The translations under genes and the position numbers were made by a program. A stretch of 64,000 nt of DNA from Caulobacter vibrioides (lineage in GTDB: Bacteria > Pseudomonadota > Alphaproteobacteria > Caulobacterales > Caulobacteraceae): assembly GCF_002858865.1 (NCBI RefSeq), contig NZ_PJRR01000007.1, forward strand, positions 140,622 through 204,621, read 5' to 3'. Numbering within the stretch: the stretch's first letter is position 1; each line of letters starts with the position of its first letter. The notes below the pieces were generated by a model. The model did no database searches, was not told where the DNA came from, and saw nothing but the letters and a program-made list of their open reading frames with translations. Shown one piece after another: positions 9,553 to 17,368 of this stretch.

Positions 9553-10997
9553 CCGAGATCGGCGTAGGCCTTTTCCAGCGTCGAAACGAAGCGGGGATCG
9601 CCGGCCAGCGACGCCGGGAACACCGAGTCCAGGGCCAGGAAGGCGGCGACGTCTGCGCTGGCCTCTCCCGTGGCCGCCAGGCCCAGAGCCAGGAGGCGAT
9701 CTTGCAGCGGGTCGACGATGGCTTCACCGGCCTTGGCGCGCAGGGCGACGAACCGCATCCAGGCCGCCAGGGGGACGGCAAGTCGCTCGATCGAGCGGCC
9801 GGCCTCCAGGGTTTCCGTGAGGGTTCCCAGGATCCGGAACGGGAGCTTTTGCGAGCCATCCCAGGCGATCTGGGCGAGCAGGTGCCGGATCTCAGGATTG
9901 CGGAAGCGGCCTAGAATGGCGTCCGCATAGGCTTGCAGATCCAGGCCGCGCGGCGGGGTCAGGGTGGGGATGATGTCCTTGGCCATCATGTCGCTGGCCA
10001 AGGCGGCCAGGATGGGATCGCTGACGGCTTCGAAAACGGTTTCGTGGCCGCGCAGGATGCCGACATAGGCCAGCGTGGAGTGCACGCCGTTCAGAAGGCG
10101 CAGCTTGGCCCGCTCGAAACCGCGCACATCGTCGGTCATGATCACGCCAACGCTGGCCAGATCCGGTCCGTCGGCGGGGAGCACGTCTTCAACCACCCAT
10201 TGGGCGAAGGCCTCACGCTGGATGGGCCAAGCGTCCTCCAGGCCGGTCGCGGCCAGGGTGCGCGCCCGCAGCGCATCGTCCGTCGCCGGTGTGATGCTGT
10301 CGACCATGGTGCGGGGGAATCGGCCTTCGCGATCGATCCACGCGGCGAGCGATTCATCCAGCTTGGCGGCATAGGCGACGACGGCGGCCTTCAGGCGCCA
10401 GCCGTTGTCCGCGAGGTTGTCGCAGGCGACCACCGCATAGGGCGCGAGGCCGGCGGCGAAGCGGCGGCGGAGGCCTTCGACCAGGTAGCCTACGGCGCTC
10501 CTTGGTTCACGCGGATTGGCCAGATCGTGGACGATGTCAGGGTGGCTTTCGTCCAATCCGCCATTGGCGGAAAGCGTGTAGCCCTTCTCGGTCACGGTCA
10601 GGGTCACCAGCCGCGTGGTCGGCGCGGCGAGGCGCGCGAAGACCGAGGGCGGGTCCTCGGGCGCCACCAGGACTTCAAGGATGGAGCCGACGATCCGGAA
10701 GGTGGTTTCCGCGTCCAGCTGCGCCAGCGTATAGAGACCGTCCTGCGGCTTCAGGGCGTCCCGGACGCCCGGGCTTTTCAGCGACACGGCGCAGACGCCC
10801 CATCGCGGGTCGTGCGCCAGAAGTTGGTCGAAATAGTGAGCCTGGTGCGCACGATGGAAGGCGCCAGGGCCGAAATGCACCACGCCGATCTGCAGCTTGT
10901 CCCGGTCATAGGTGGGGATGGCCACGCCCGGGACGACGCCGGGATAGCTGGTGGCGTTCAGACGCAGGGCAGGGGAGGTCGCGGAATTAGCGGTCAA
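9549..10997 (-). CDS. uxuB: Hexuronate (fructuronate/tagaturonate) reductase, mannitol dehydrogenase family
   Basis: NAD(P)H-dependent polyol dehydrogenase of 482 residues. VVHFGPGAFHRAHQAHY near residue 37 is the nucleotide-binding start of the UxuB/mannitol dehydrogenase family; ACDNLADNG, DSITPATDD and KLRLLNGVHSTLAY (catalytic Lys region) follow. It reduces fructuronate to mannonate, or possibly tagaturonate to altronate, in uronate catabolism. The neighbouring dehydratase is of the altronate (UxaA) type and no mannonate dehydratase is present here, so the preferred substrate is open. The apparent start is a TTG at 10997 with no good ribosome-binding site, so the N-terminus is uncertain. 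A UxuR-type operator lies 56 bp upstream. Confidence 0.9.
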   Translation of the reverse strand: MTANSATSPALRLNATSYPGVVPGVAIPTYDRDKLQIGVVHFGPGAFHRAHQAHYFDQLLAHDPRWGVCAVSLKSPGVRDALKPQDGLYTLAQLDAETTFRIVGSILEVLVAPEDPPSVFARLAAPTTRLVTLTVTEKGYTLSANGGLDESHPDIVHDLANPREPRSAVGYLVEGLRRRFAAGLAPYAVVACDNLADNGWRLKAAVVAYAAKLDESLAAWIDREGRFPRTMVDSITPATDDALRARTLAATGLEDAWPIQREAFAQWVVEDVLPADGPDLASVGVIMTDDVRGFERAKLRLLNGVHSTLAYVGILRGHETVFEAVSDPILAALASDMMAKDIIPTLTPPRGLDLQAYADAILGRFRNPEIRHLLAQIAWDGSQKLPFRILGTLTETLEAGRSIERLAVPLAAWMRFVALRAKAGEAIVDPLQDRLLALGLAATGEASADVAAFLALDSVFPASLAGDPRFVSTLEKAYADLG

Positions 10998-11052
10998 CGG
11001 AGCACGCCTGGAGTTTCGTGGGGGGAGGATGGGGCGCTAGATGCGCCAACTT

Positions 11053-11066
11053 GGACACCGGTGGCA
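11053..11066. promoter_or_regulatory. Putative UxuR operator upstream of uxuB
   Basis: GGACACCGGTGGCA, a 14-bp near-palindrome around ACCGGT. It lies in the 86-bp gap between the uxaA stop and the uxuB start and matches the other copies in this window at nearly every position. Its presence suggests uxuB has its own regulated promoter in addition to any read-through from uxaA. Confidence 0.65.
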
Positions 11067-11083
11067 ATCCGGCTTGCCGGTTT

Positions 11084-12592
11084 TCATAAGGTGACGCCGG
11101 ATTTCCAGAGGGCGATCTCGCGCTCGCCGTTCAGTTCGGCCTTGGTGGTCTTGCCGGACGCGGTTTCGATCACAAGGTCCATCAGGTTCTCTGCGGCGAC
11201 ATCCATGGATACGCCTTCGAGGACCTGGCCCGCGTCGAAATCGATCCAGCCCGGCTTGCGCTGCGCCAAGCCGGAGTTCGAGGCGATCTTCAGGGTCGGC
11301 GCAGGAAAGCCCAAGGGCGTGCCGCGCCCTGTGGTGAAGAGGATCACCGTCGCGCCAGCCGCGGTCAGGGCGGTGGAGGACACCGCGTCGTTCCCGGGCG
11401 CTTCCAGCAGGGTCAGGCCATGGCGTCCGACGGTTTCGCCATAGCGCAGAACCTCGACCAGCGGCGCGCGTCCGCCCTTCTGCACCGCGCCCAGAGATTT
11501 TTCTTCCAGACTGGTGATGCCGCCCGCGATGTTGCCCGGCGAGGGGTTCTCATAGATGGGCTGGTTGGCTTCGATGAAGTAGCGCTTGAAGTCGTCGATC
11601 ACCGCCACAGCGGCGTCGAAGACCTCACGGCTGGCGGCGCGCTGAAGCAGAACATTCTCGGCCCCGAAGATTTCGGGAATCTCCGTCAGCACGGGGGTGC
11701 CGCCGGCCTCAGCGACCTTGTCGGCGATCCGGCCGACCAGCGGATTGGCCGTGATCCCCGAAAAGCCGTCCGATCCACCGCACTTGAGGCCCACGACCAG
11801 TTCCGAAACCGGCACAGGCTCGCGCCGGTCCTTCTCGGCGATCTCGACCAGGGCTTCCACGGCGGCCAGACCATCCTCCAGCTCGTCCTCGACCATTTGG
11901 GTCGTGAAGCTCTTAAGGCGCTCTCGGTCGATGTCCGGAGCGCTCTCGAGCAGCGCCTTGAGTTGGTTATTCTCGCAGCCGAGGCCCAGGATCAGCACGC
12001 CTCCGGCGTTGGGATGGCTGGCCAGAGCGGCGATCAGTTTCCGCGTATGGGCCAGATCGTCTCCGAGCTGGGAGCATCCGAAGGGGTGGGGGAAGGCGTA
12101 GACGCCGTCCACGCGTCCGGCGAAGCGCTGGTTGGCCTTCTCGGCGATCCGGCGGGCCGTGTTGGCGACGCAGCCGACCGTGCACAGCACCCAGATCTCG
12201 TTCCGCGTTCCGGCCCGGCCATTCTTGCGACGGAAGCCTTGGAAGGTTCGCGTGTCCGCAGACGGCGCTCCGGCCGGCGGCAGGGGCGCGAAGGCGTAGC
12301 CTTCGACGCCTTCCAGGCGGGTGATCACGTTGTGAACGTGCACATGGTCGCCGACCGCGATGTCGGCTGTGGCGCGACCGATCGGCCAGCCGTACTTCAG
12401 GACGTCATCGCCGGAGCGAACGACGCGCGTGGCGATCTTGTGACCCTTCGGCACGTCTGCGCGGACAATGAAATGCTCGCCATGCGCCGAGACAGACTCG
12501 CCGCAGGCCAGATCACGTAGCGCGGTCGCAACGTGATCGCGGGGATCCACCGCGTGGATCGATTCGCCAGGAGCAGGGGTGTTTTTGGTCAT
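11084..12592 (-). CDS. uxaA: Altronate dehydratase
   Basis: Converts D-altronate to 2-keto-3-deoxy-D-gluconate in the cytosol (galacturonate branch). The 502-residue protein has the family's N-terminal SAF domain (residues about 10-95, ending DIAVGDHVHVHNV) and the large catalytic domain with FRRKNGRAGTRNEIWVLCTV, FPHPFGCSQLGDD, LGLGCENNQ and GLKCGGSDGFSG. These Cys/His positions are those of the iron-dependent UxaA/GarD family. The gene is divergent from uxuR with an operator between them, and is followed by uxuB. Close relatives act on galactarate, but the context favours altronate. Confidence 0.93.
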   Translation of the reverse strand: MTKNTPAPGESIHAVDPRDHVATALRDLACGESVSAHGEHFIVRADVPKGHKIATRVVRSGDDVLKYGWPIGRATADIAVGDHVHVHNVITRLEGVEGYAFAPLPPAGAPSADTRTFQGFRRKNGRAGTRNEIWVLCTVGCVANTARRIAEKANQRFAGRVDGVYAFPHPFGCSQLGDDLAHTRKLIAALASHPNAGGVLILGLGCENNQLKALLESAPDIDRERLKSFTTQMVEDELEDGLAAVEALVEIAEKDRREPVPVSELVVGLKCGGSDGFSGITANPLVGRIADKVAEAGGTPVLTEIPEIFGAENVLLQRAASREVFDAAVAVIDDFKRYFIEANQPIYENPSPGNIAGGITSLEEKSLGAVQKGGRAPLVEVLRYGETVGRHGLTLLEAPGNDAVSSTALTAAGATVILFTTGRGTPLGFPAPTLKIASNSGLAQRKPGWIDFDAGQVLEGVSMDVAAENLMDLVIETASGKTTKAELNGEREIALWKSGVTL

Positions 12593-12645
12593 CGGCTATG
12601 ATCGTTGCCGCACCAGCGGCGGCCAAAACGGGTTGTCTGGGCAAG

Positions 12646-12659
12646 GGTAACCGGTGTCA
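12646..12659. promoter_or_regulatory. Putative UxuR operator between uxaA and uxuR
   Basis: GGTAACCGGTGTCA lies in the 160-bp divergent gap between the start codons of uxaA and uxuR. It is the exact reverse complement of the copy at 13861-13874. It is placed to control uxaA and to autoregulate uxuR. Confidence 0.75.
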
Positions 12660-12752
12660 CCGATCTAGCAATCGAATGTTTGTCCATAGGTTGGCGAGGC
12701 TTGTCTGGCTGGAGTATGACAAAAGAAAACGCCCAAAGCTGCTGGAAACCCC

Positions 12753-13826
12753 GTGAGCCCCTCCAAAACGCCCTCCACGATCCCGGAAGAAAGTGAGACC
12801 GGCGTCGAAGGCGGACGGCGCCGGGCGACGATCAATGACATCGCGCGCCTGGCCGGCGTTTCGAAGAAGACGGTGTCCCGGGTCATCAACCAGTCGCCCT
12901 TCGTCCGCGACGAGACCCGCGAGCGCATCGAGGCGGTGATCGCCGAATGGGGCTATGCGCCCGATCCGCAGGCGCGTGGTCTGGCGTTCCGCCGCTCGTT
13001 CCTGATCGGCATGATCTACGACAACCCCAACCCGCAGTACGTCGTGAACATGCAGCTTGGGCTGCTGGACGGCATGCGAGGCTCTGGGTTCGAGCTCGTC
13101 GTTCATCCCTGCAATCGCGCCAGCCCCACCTTCTTGACGGACATCCGCGCCTTCGTTGAACGGCAGAAGCTTTTCGGCGTGGTCTTGCCGCCGTCGGTTT
13201 CCGAAGACGAGCGCGTGGCCAAGCTGCTGAACGAGATCGGCTGCGCCTACATCCGCATCGCGTCGGTCGAGCTGGACAAGCCCGAACACATGATCGTTGG
13301 CCAGGACCGGATGGGCGGCGCGCAGGCGGCCCGTCACATCGTCGAGTTGGGGCACAAGCGGATCGCGTTCATCTCCGGTCCGGAGACGTTCCGTTCGTCG
13401 CACGAGCGGCGAGGGGGCTTCGAGGATGGCCTGGCCGAGGCCGGGCTGAGCTTGTCGCCGAACGATATCGTGCAGGGCGCTTACACCTTCGAGTCGGGCG
13501 TCGCCTGTGGCGATGAGCTGCTTTCGCGCTCGCCGCGTCCGACGGCGATCTTCTGTGGCAACGACGAAATGGCCGCCGGTGTCCTGCAGTCGGCCCGAAA
13601 AGCGGGTCTGTCGGTGCCTCAGGACCTCACCGTGGTCGGGTTCGACGATTTCCAGATCGCGCAGGCGGTGTGGCCGCCCCTGACCACGATCCATACGCCG
13701 ACGCGCGAGATCGGCAGGATCGCGGTCGAAAAGCTGATTGGCGATGAGCGCCGCGAACCGCGCGATGTCACCAAGATGGAACCAAATCTGGTTATCCGGC
13801 AGTCTTCCGGGCCGGTTCCGGCCTAG
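12753..13826 (+). CDS. uxuR: LacI-family transcriptional regulator of uronate genes
   Basis: A 357-residue LacI/GalR repressor. The N-terminal helix-turn-helix is TINDIARLAGVSKKTVSRVIN near residues 26-46, followed by the hinge and a periplasmic-binding-protein-like ligand domain (GMIYDNPNPQYV, GHKRIAFISGP, FCGNDEMAAG, VVGFDDF). It starts at a GTG at 12753. Operators that match one another flank it on both sides and recur at kdgA and at the hydratase-exuT pair, which makes it the natural regulator of the whole uronate set. The name follows Caulobacter usage; the E. coli UxuR is an unrelated GntR protein. The inducer is inferred to be a hexuronate or pathway intermediate. Confidence 0.9.
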   Translation: MSPSKTPSTIPEESETGVEGGRRRATINDIARLAGVSKKTVSRVINQSPFVRDETRERIEAVIAEWGYAPDPQARGLAFRRSFLIGMIYDNPNPQYVVNMQLGLLDGMRGSGFELVVHPCNRASPTFLTDIRAFVERQKLFGVVLPPSVSEDERVAKLLNEIGCAYIRIASVELDKPEHMIVGQDRMGGAQAARHIVELGHKRIAFISGPETFRSSHERRGGFEDGLAEAGLSLSPNDIVQGAYTFESGVACGDELLSRSPRPTAIFCGNDEMAAGVLQSARKAGLSVPQDLTVVGFDDFQIAQAVWPPLTTIHTPTREIGRIAVEKLIGDERREPRDVTKMEPNLVIRQSSGPVPA

Positions 13827-13860
13827 GTGAGCGCCACGCGCTGGTGCTTGCATCACGCGA

Positions 13861-13874
13861 TGACACCGGTTACC
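13861..13874. promoter_or_regulatory. Putative UxuR operator upstream of uxaC
   Basis: TGACACCGGTTACC lies 35 bp after the uxuR stop and 59 bp before the uxaC ATG. It is the reverse complement of the site in front of uxaA, so the two ends of the divergent/tandem cluster carry the same operator. Confidence 0.75.
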
Positions 13875-13933
13875 AAGCGGACACGGGCAGCCGTCGCGAA
13901 GCTGCCAGAGCGTAAGGGAGCAGACGCAAAGTC

Positions 13934-15397
13934 ATGGCCAGGCCTCTGAGCTTTCACGAGGATCGTCTTTTCCCGTCGGATCCGGCCACCCGGTCCTACG
14001 CGCGTGGCCTTTATGCGCTGGTCAAGGACCTGCCGATCATCAGCCCGCACGGCCACACCGATCCGTCCTGGTTCGCGACCAACGCGCCATTCCAGGACGC
14101 CACGGACCTTCTGCTGGCGCCGGATCACTACCTGTTCCGCATGCTCTACAGCCAGGGCGTCAGCCTGGATGCGCTGAAGGTCCGCTCCAAGGCCGGGGTT
14201 CCCGACACCGACCCGCGCGAGGCGTGGCGGGTGTTCGCATCGCACTTTTATCTCTTCCGGGGCACGCCGTCCTGGGTTTGGCTGAACCACGTGTTCAGCC
14301 AGGTGTTCGGCTTCACCGAGTTCCTCGAAGCGTCGAACGCCGACGACTATTTCGACCGCATCACCGCCGCGCTGGCCACCGACGCCTTCCGCCCCCGCGC
14401 GTTGTTCGACCGCTTCAATATCGAGACGCTCGCCACGACCGAAGGTCCGCACGAGAGCCTTCAGCATCACGCCGCGATCCGCGAAAGCGGCTGGGGCGGC
14501 CATGTGATCACCGCCTATCGTCCAGATGCTGTGATCGATTTCGAAGACGAGCGGAGCCCGCGCGCCTTCGAACGGTTCGCCGAGACCTCCGGCCAGGACG
14601 TCTACAGCTGGAAGAGCTATCTGGAGGCGCACCGCCTGCGCCGCCAGGCCTTCATCGACGCCGGCGCGACCTCGTCCGACCATGGGCATCCCACTGCCGC
14701 GACCGCCGACCTCTCGGACGTCGAGGCCGAGGCGCTGTTCAACAGCCTGGTGAAGGGGGATGTCACCCCGGAGAAGGCCGAACTCTTCCGCGCCCAGATG
14801 CTGACCGAGATGGCCAAGATGAGCCTGGATGATGGTCTGGTCATGCAGATCCACCCCGGCTCTCACCGCAACCACAATGTTGGCCTGCTGAACTCGCACG
14901 GTCGCGACAAGGGCGCCGACATCCCGATGCGCACCGAGTATGTCGATGCGCTCAAGCCGCTGCTGACCCGCTTGGGCAACGATCCGCGGCTGTCGATCAT
15001 CCTGTTCACGCTGGACGAAACGACCTACAGCCGCGAGCTGGCCCCGCTGGCCGGACACTATCCGGTGCTGAAGCTGGGTCCGTCCTGGTGGTTCCACGAC
15101 AGCCCGGAAGGCATGATGCGCTTCCGCGAGCAGGTCACCGAGACCGCCGGCTTCTACAACACCGTCGGCTTCAACGACGACACCCGCGCCTTCCTGTCGA
15201 TCCCGGCCCGTCACGACGTGGCCCGGCGCGTCGACAGCGCGTTCCTCGCCCGCATGGTCGCCGAGCATCGGATGGATCTGGTCGAGGCCGAAGAGCTGAT
15301 CGTCGACCTGACCTACAACCTGCCCAAGAAGGCCTACAAGCTGGACCAGCGTCCGGACTGGGCCCGTCCCGCCACCCTGCGCGCCGCCGCAGAATAG
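13934..15397 (+). CDS. uxaC: Uronate isomerase
   Basis: Isomerises D-glucuronate to fructuronate and D-galacturonate to tagaturonate, the first cytosolic step after uptake. The 487-residue amidohydrolase-superfamily protein shows the N-terminal metal-binding motif SPHGHTDPSWF, then TTEGPHESL, LVMQIHPGSHRNHN and GWGGHVITAYRPD, and near the C-terminus FNDDTRAFLSIPARHD. Length matches the family. It leads a likely operon with kduI (24 bp downstream) and kduD. The operator at 13861 controls it. No sequence defect is visible. Confidence 0.97.
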   Translation: MARPLSFHEDRLFPSDPATRSYARGLYALVKDLPIISPHGHTDPSWFATNAPFQDATDLLLAPDHYLFRMLYSQGVSLDALKVRSKAGVPDTDPREAWRVFASHFYLFRGTPSWVWLNHVFSQVFGFTEFLEASNADDYFDRITAALATDAFRPRALFDRFNIETLATTEGPHESLQHHAAIRESGWGGHVITAYRPDAVIDFEDERSPRAFERFAETSGQDVYSWKSYLEAHRLRRQAFIDAGATSSDHGHPTAATADLSDVEAEALFNSLVKGDVTPEKAELFRAQMLTEMAKMSLDDGLVMQIHPGSHRNHNVGLLNSHGRDKGADIPMRTEYVDALKPLLTRLGNDPRLSIILFTLDETTYSRELAPLAGHYPVLKLGPSWWFHDSPEGMMRFREQVTETAGFYNTVGFNDDTRAFLSIPARHDVARRVDSAFLARMVAEHRMDLVEAEELIVDLTYNLPKKAYKLDQRPDWARPATLRAAAE

Positions 15398-15421
15398 AAC
15401 ACCTTTTCCGGAGACTTCCCG

Positions 15422-16261
15422 ATGTTCGCCAAGACCTATCACGCCACCCATCCGGACATGATGTTCGCGGTCAGCAATGACGACCTGCGCGACCGTTACC
15501 TGATGCAGGGGCTGTTCCAGGACGGCCAGATCGTCCTGACCTACAATCACGCCGAGCGCTTCGTTGTCGGCGGCGTGGTGGCCACCAGCCCGATCAAGCT
15601 GCCCGACCAGACCGAACCCGCTTCGGCCGCCGGCCACCCGTTCCTGGAGCGCCGCGAACTGGGCGTGATCAATGTCGGCGACACCACCGGCAAGATCACC
15701 GTCGACGGCGTCGCCTACGAGATCGTTCCGCGTGACGGCCTGTACGTCACCATGGGCGCCAAGGAAGTCACCTTCGAAGGCGTCGATGGCGCCGCGCGTT
15801 TCTATCTCGTCAGCCTGCCGGCCCACGCTGCTTTCGAAACCAAGAAGCTGGCCTTCGCCGATGCGATCCCGCTGGAGCGTGGCGCGCTGGAGACCAGCAA
15901 CGAGCGCACGATCTACCAGTACATCGTGCCGACCACCTGCAAGTCGGCTCAGCTGCTGCTGGGCATGACCGTGCTGAAGCCGGGCAGCGTCTGGAACACC
16001 ATGCCGCCCCACCTGCACGACCGTCGCTCGGAAGCCTATTTCTACTTCGGTCTGGGCGAGAACGACCGGGTCTTCCACTACATGGGCGAGCCGGACGAGA
16101 TGCGTCACATCGTCATCGCCAACGAGGAAGCTGTGATGAGCCCGCCGTGGTCGATCCACATGGGCTCGGGCACCGCCAACTACACCTTCATCTGGGCGAT
16201 GGGTGGCGAGAACCTCGACTATACCGACATGAACGTGCTGGACATCTGCCAGCTGAAGTAG
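15422..16261 (+). CDS. kduI: 5-keto-4-deoxyuronate isomerase
   Basis: Converts 5-keto-4-deoxyuronate, made from unsaturated pectin fragments, to 2,5-diketo-3-deoxygluconate. The 279-residue cupin protein has the zinc-site sequence [15 protein letters not shown] (His-X-His and Glu) around residue 195 and ends with the family sequence [16 protein letters not shown]. The ATG has GGAG nine bases upstream. It follows uxaC by 24 bp and is separated from kduD by an inverted-repeat element. Its presence says that the cluster handles pectin/polygalacturonate breakdown products and not only free hexuronates. Confidence 0.97.
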   Translation: MFAKTYHATHPDMMFAVSNDDLRDRYLMQGLFQDGQIVLTYNHAERFVVGGVVATSPIKLPDQTEPASAAGHPFLERRELGVINVGDTTGKITVDGVAYEIVPRDGLYVTMGAKEVTFEGVDGAARFYLVSLPAHAAFETKKLAFADAIPLERGALETSNERTIYQYIVPTTCKSAQLLLGMTVLKPGSVWNTMPPHLHDRRSEAYFYFGLGENDRVFHYMGEPDEMRHIVIANEEAVMSPPWSIHMGSGTANYTFIWAMGGENLDYTDMNVLDICQLK

Positions 16262-16283
16262 GGCCTTTGGCCATCGCGCTCCC

Positions 16284-16388
16284 GTGTCATCCCGGCCGGA
16301 GCGCAGCGTAGAGCCGGGACCCAGGGGCGGCGCCTTGCCGTCGGCCCCTGGGTCCCGGATAGCCTCTGCGAGGCTTCCGGGATGACAC
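16284..16388. repeat. Intergenic inverted repeat, family A (GTGTCATCCCGG type)
   Basis: A 105-bp imperfect palindrome. The outer arms are GTGTCATCCCGG and its exact complement; inner arms carry GAGCCGGGACCCAGGGGC and its near-complement, separated by a short GC-rich loop. A second copy lies at 23778-23892. It sits inside the kduI-kduD gap, where the transcript should form a long hairpin that could lower or stabilise part of the message. The last bases run up to the kduD leader, so an upstream in-frame ATG for kduD at 16382 belongs to the repeat and not to the gene. Confidence 0.85.
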
Positions 16389-16414
16389 GAATTTTGGATC
16401 AGGAAATCAGAACC

Positions 16415-17182
16415 ATGGCCAATCCGTTCAGCCTCGAAGGCAAGGTCGCGCTCGTCACCGGCGCCAACACCGGGATCGGGCAGGGGATCGCCATCGCTCT
16501 GGCCGCCGCCGGCGCGGACATCGCCGCTGCGGGCCGCAGCGCACCGACCGAAACCCAAGCCGCCGTTGAGGCCCTGGGGCGCAAGTTCCTGTCGATCAAG
16601 GCCGACTTTGGTTCGATCGAACCGGTCCAGCGCGTGGTCGACGAAACGGTCGCCGCGTTCGGCAAGGTCGACATCCTGGTCAATAACGCCGGCATCATCC
16701 GTCGCGCGGACTCGATCGAGTTCAGCGAGGCCGACTGGGATGCGGTGATGGACACCAACCTGAAGGTGGTTTTCTTCCTGACCCAGGCCTTCGCCAAGCA
16801 GGCTTTGAAGCAGGGTTTCGAGGGCGGTCAGGCCAAGGTCATCAACATCGCCTCGCTGCTCTCCTTCCAGGGCGGCATCCGCGTGCCGTCCTATACGGCC
16901 TCCAAATCGGGCCTGGCGGGCCTGACCAAGATCCTCGCCAACGAGTGGGCGACCAAGGGGATCAGCGTCAACGCCATCGCGCCGGGCTATTTCGACACCA
17001 ATAACACCGAAGCTCTGCGCGCCGACCAGGACCGCAACGCCGCCATCCTGGCGCGTATTCCGGCCGGTCGTTGGGGGCGTCCGGAGGATATCGGCGGCGC
17101 GGCGGTGTTCCTGGCGTCGTCGGCGTCTGACTATGTTCAGGGCATTACTCTGCCCGTGGATGGGGGCTGGCTGGCCCGCTAG
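16415..17182 (+). CDS. kduD: 2-deoxy-D-gluconate 3-dehydrogenase (short-chain dehydrogenase)
   Basis: Reduces 2,5-diketo-3-deoxygluconate to 2-keto-3-deoxygluconate with NAD(P)H, following KduI. It is a classical SDR: TGANTGIGQG cofactor loop near the N-terminus, NNAGIIRRA, the catalytic YTASKSG and the C-terminal LPVDGGW. The start chosen is ATG 16415 (MANPFSLEGK), which has AGGAAA eight bases upstream; a longer frame from 16382 begins within the repeat. The length is then 255 residues, normal for KduD. It is probably the third gene of the uxaC-kduI-kduD operon. Confidence 0.93.
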   Translation: MANPFSLEGKVALVTGANTGIGQGIAIALAAAGADIAAAGRSAPTETQAAVEALGRKFLSIKADFGSIEPVQRVVDETVAAFGKVDILVNNAGIIRRADSIEFSEADWDAVMDTNLKVVFFLTQAFAKQALKQGFEGGQAKVINIASLLSFQGGIRVPSYTASKSGLAGLTKILANEWATKGISVNAIAPGYFDTNNTEALRADQDRNAAILARIPAGRWGRPEDIGGAAVFLASSASDYVQGITLPVDGGWLAR

Positions 17183-17198
17183 CGAAACAAAAACGCGC

Positions 17199-17225
17199 AA
17201 AAAAACGATGGTAGCGCAACCATCG
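17199..17225 (-). terminator. Rho-independent terminator reading leftwards in the kduD-ppc gap
   Basis: CGATGGT and ACCATCG form a perfect 7-bp stem around a six-base loop. On the minus strand it is followed by seven T residues and further T-rich sequence; on the plus strand no T run follows. An adjacent hairpin (CCGGGCGG with CCGCCCGG, 17228-17249) lies just before it in the minus direction. No minus-strand gene is known here, so it may end a small RNA made from the ppc leader region, or act imperfectly in both directions behind kduD. Confidence 0.6.
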
Positions 17226-17368
17226 TGCCGGGCGGCTTTTCCCGCCCGGTGAAGCGCGCTAGAGGGCGCCGCGACGTAAAGCGCCCGGCGTCGTTCCGGA
17301 GCGTCGAGGCGTCTTCTTGATCCAATCCCGTTCGGGACCGCCGGTCGTGCGGCCCCTGGAGTCCGCGC

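Noticed and set aside
16382..16414. An earlier kduD start at ATG 16382
   Set aside because: That ATG is the end of the palindromic repeat (GGGATGACAC); the start at 16415 has a proper ribosome-binding site.
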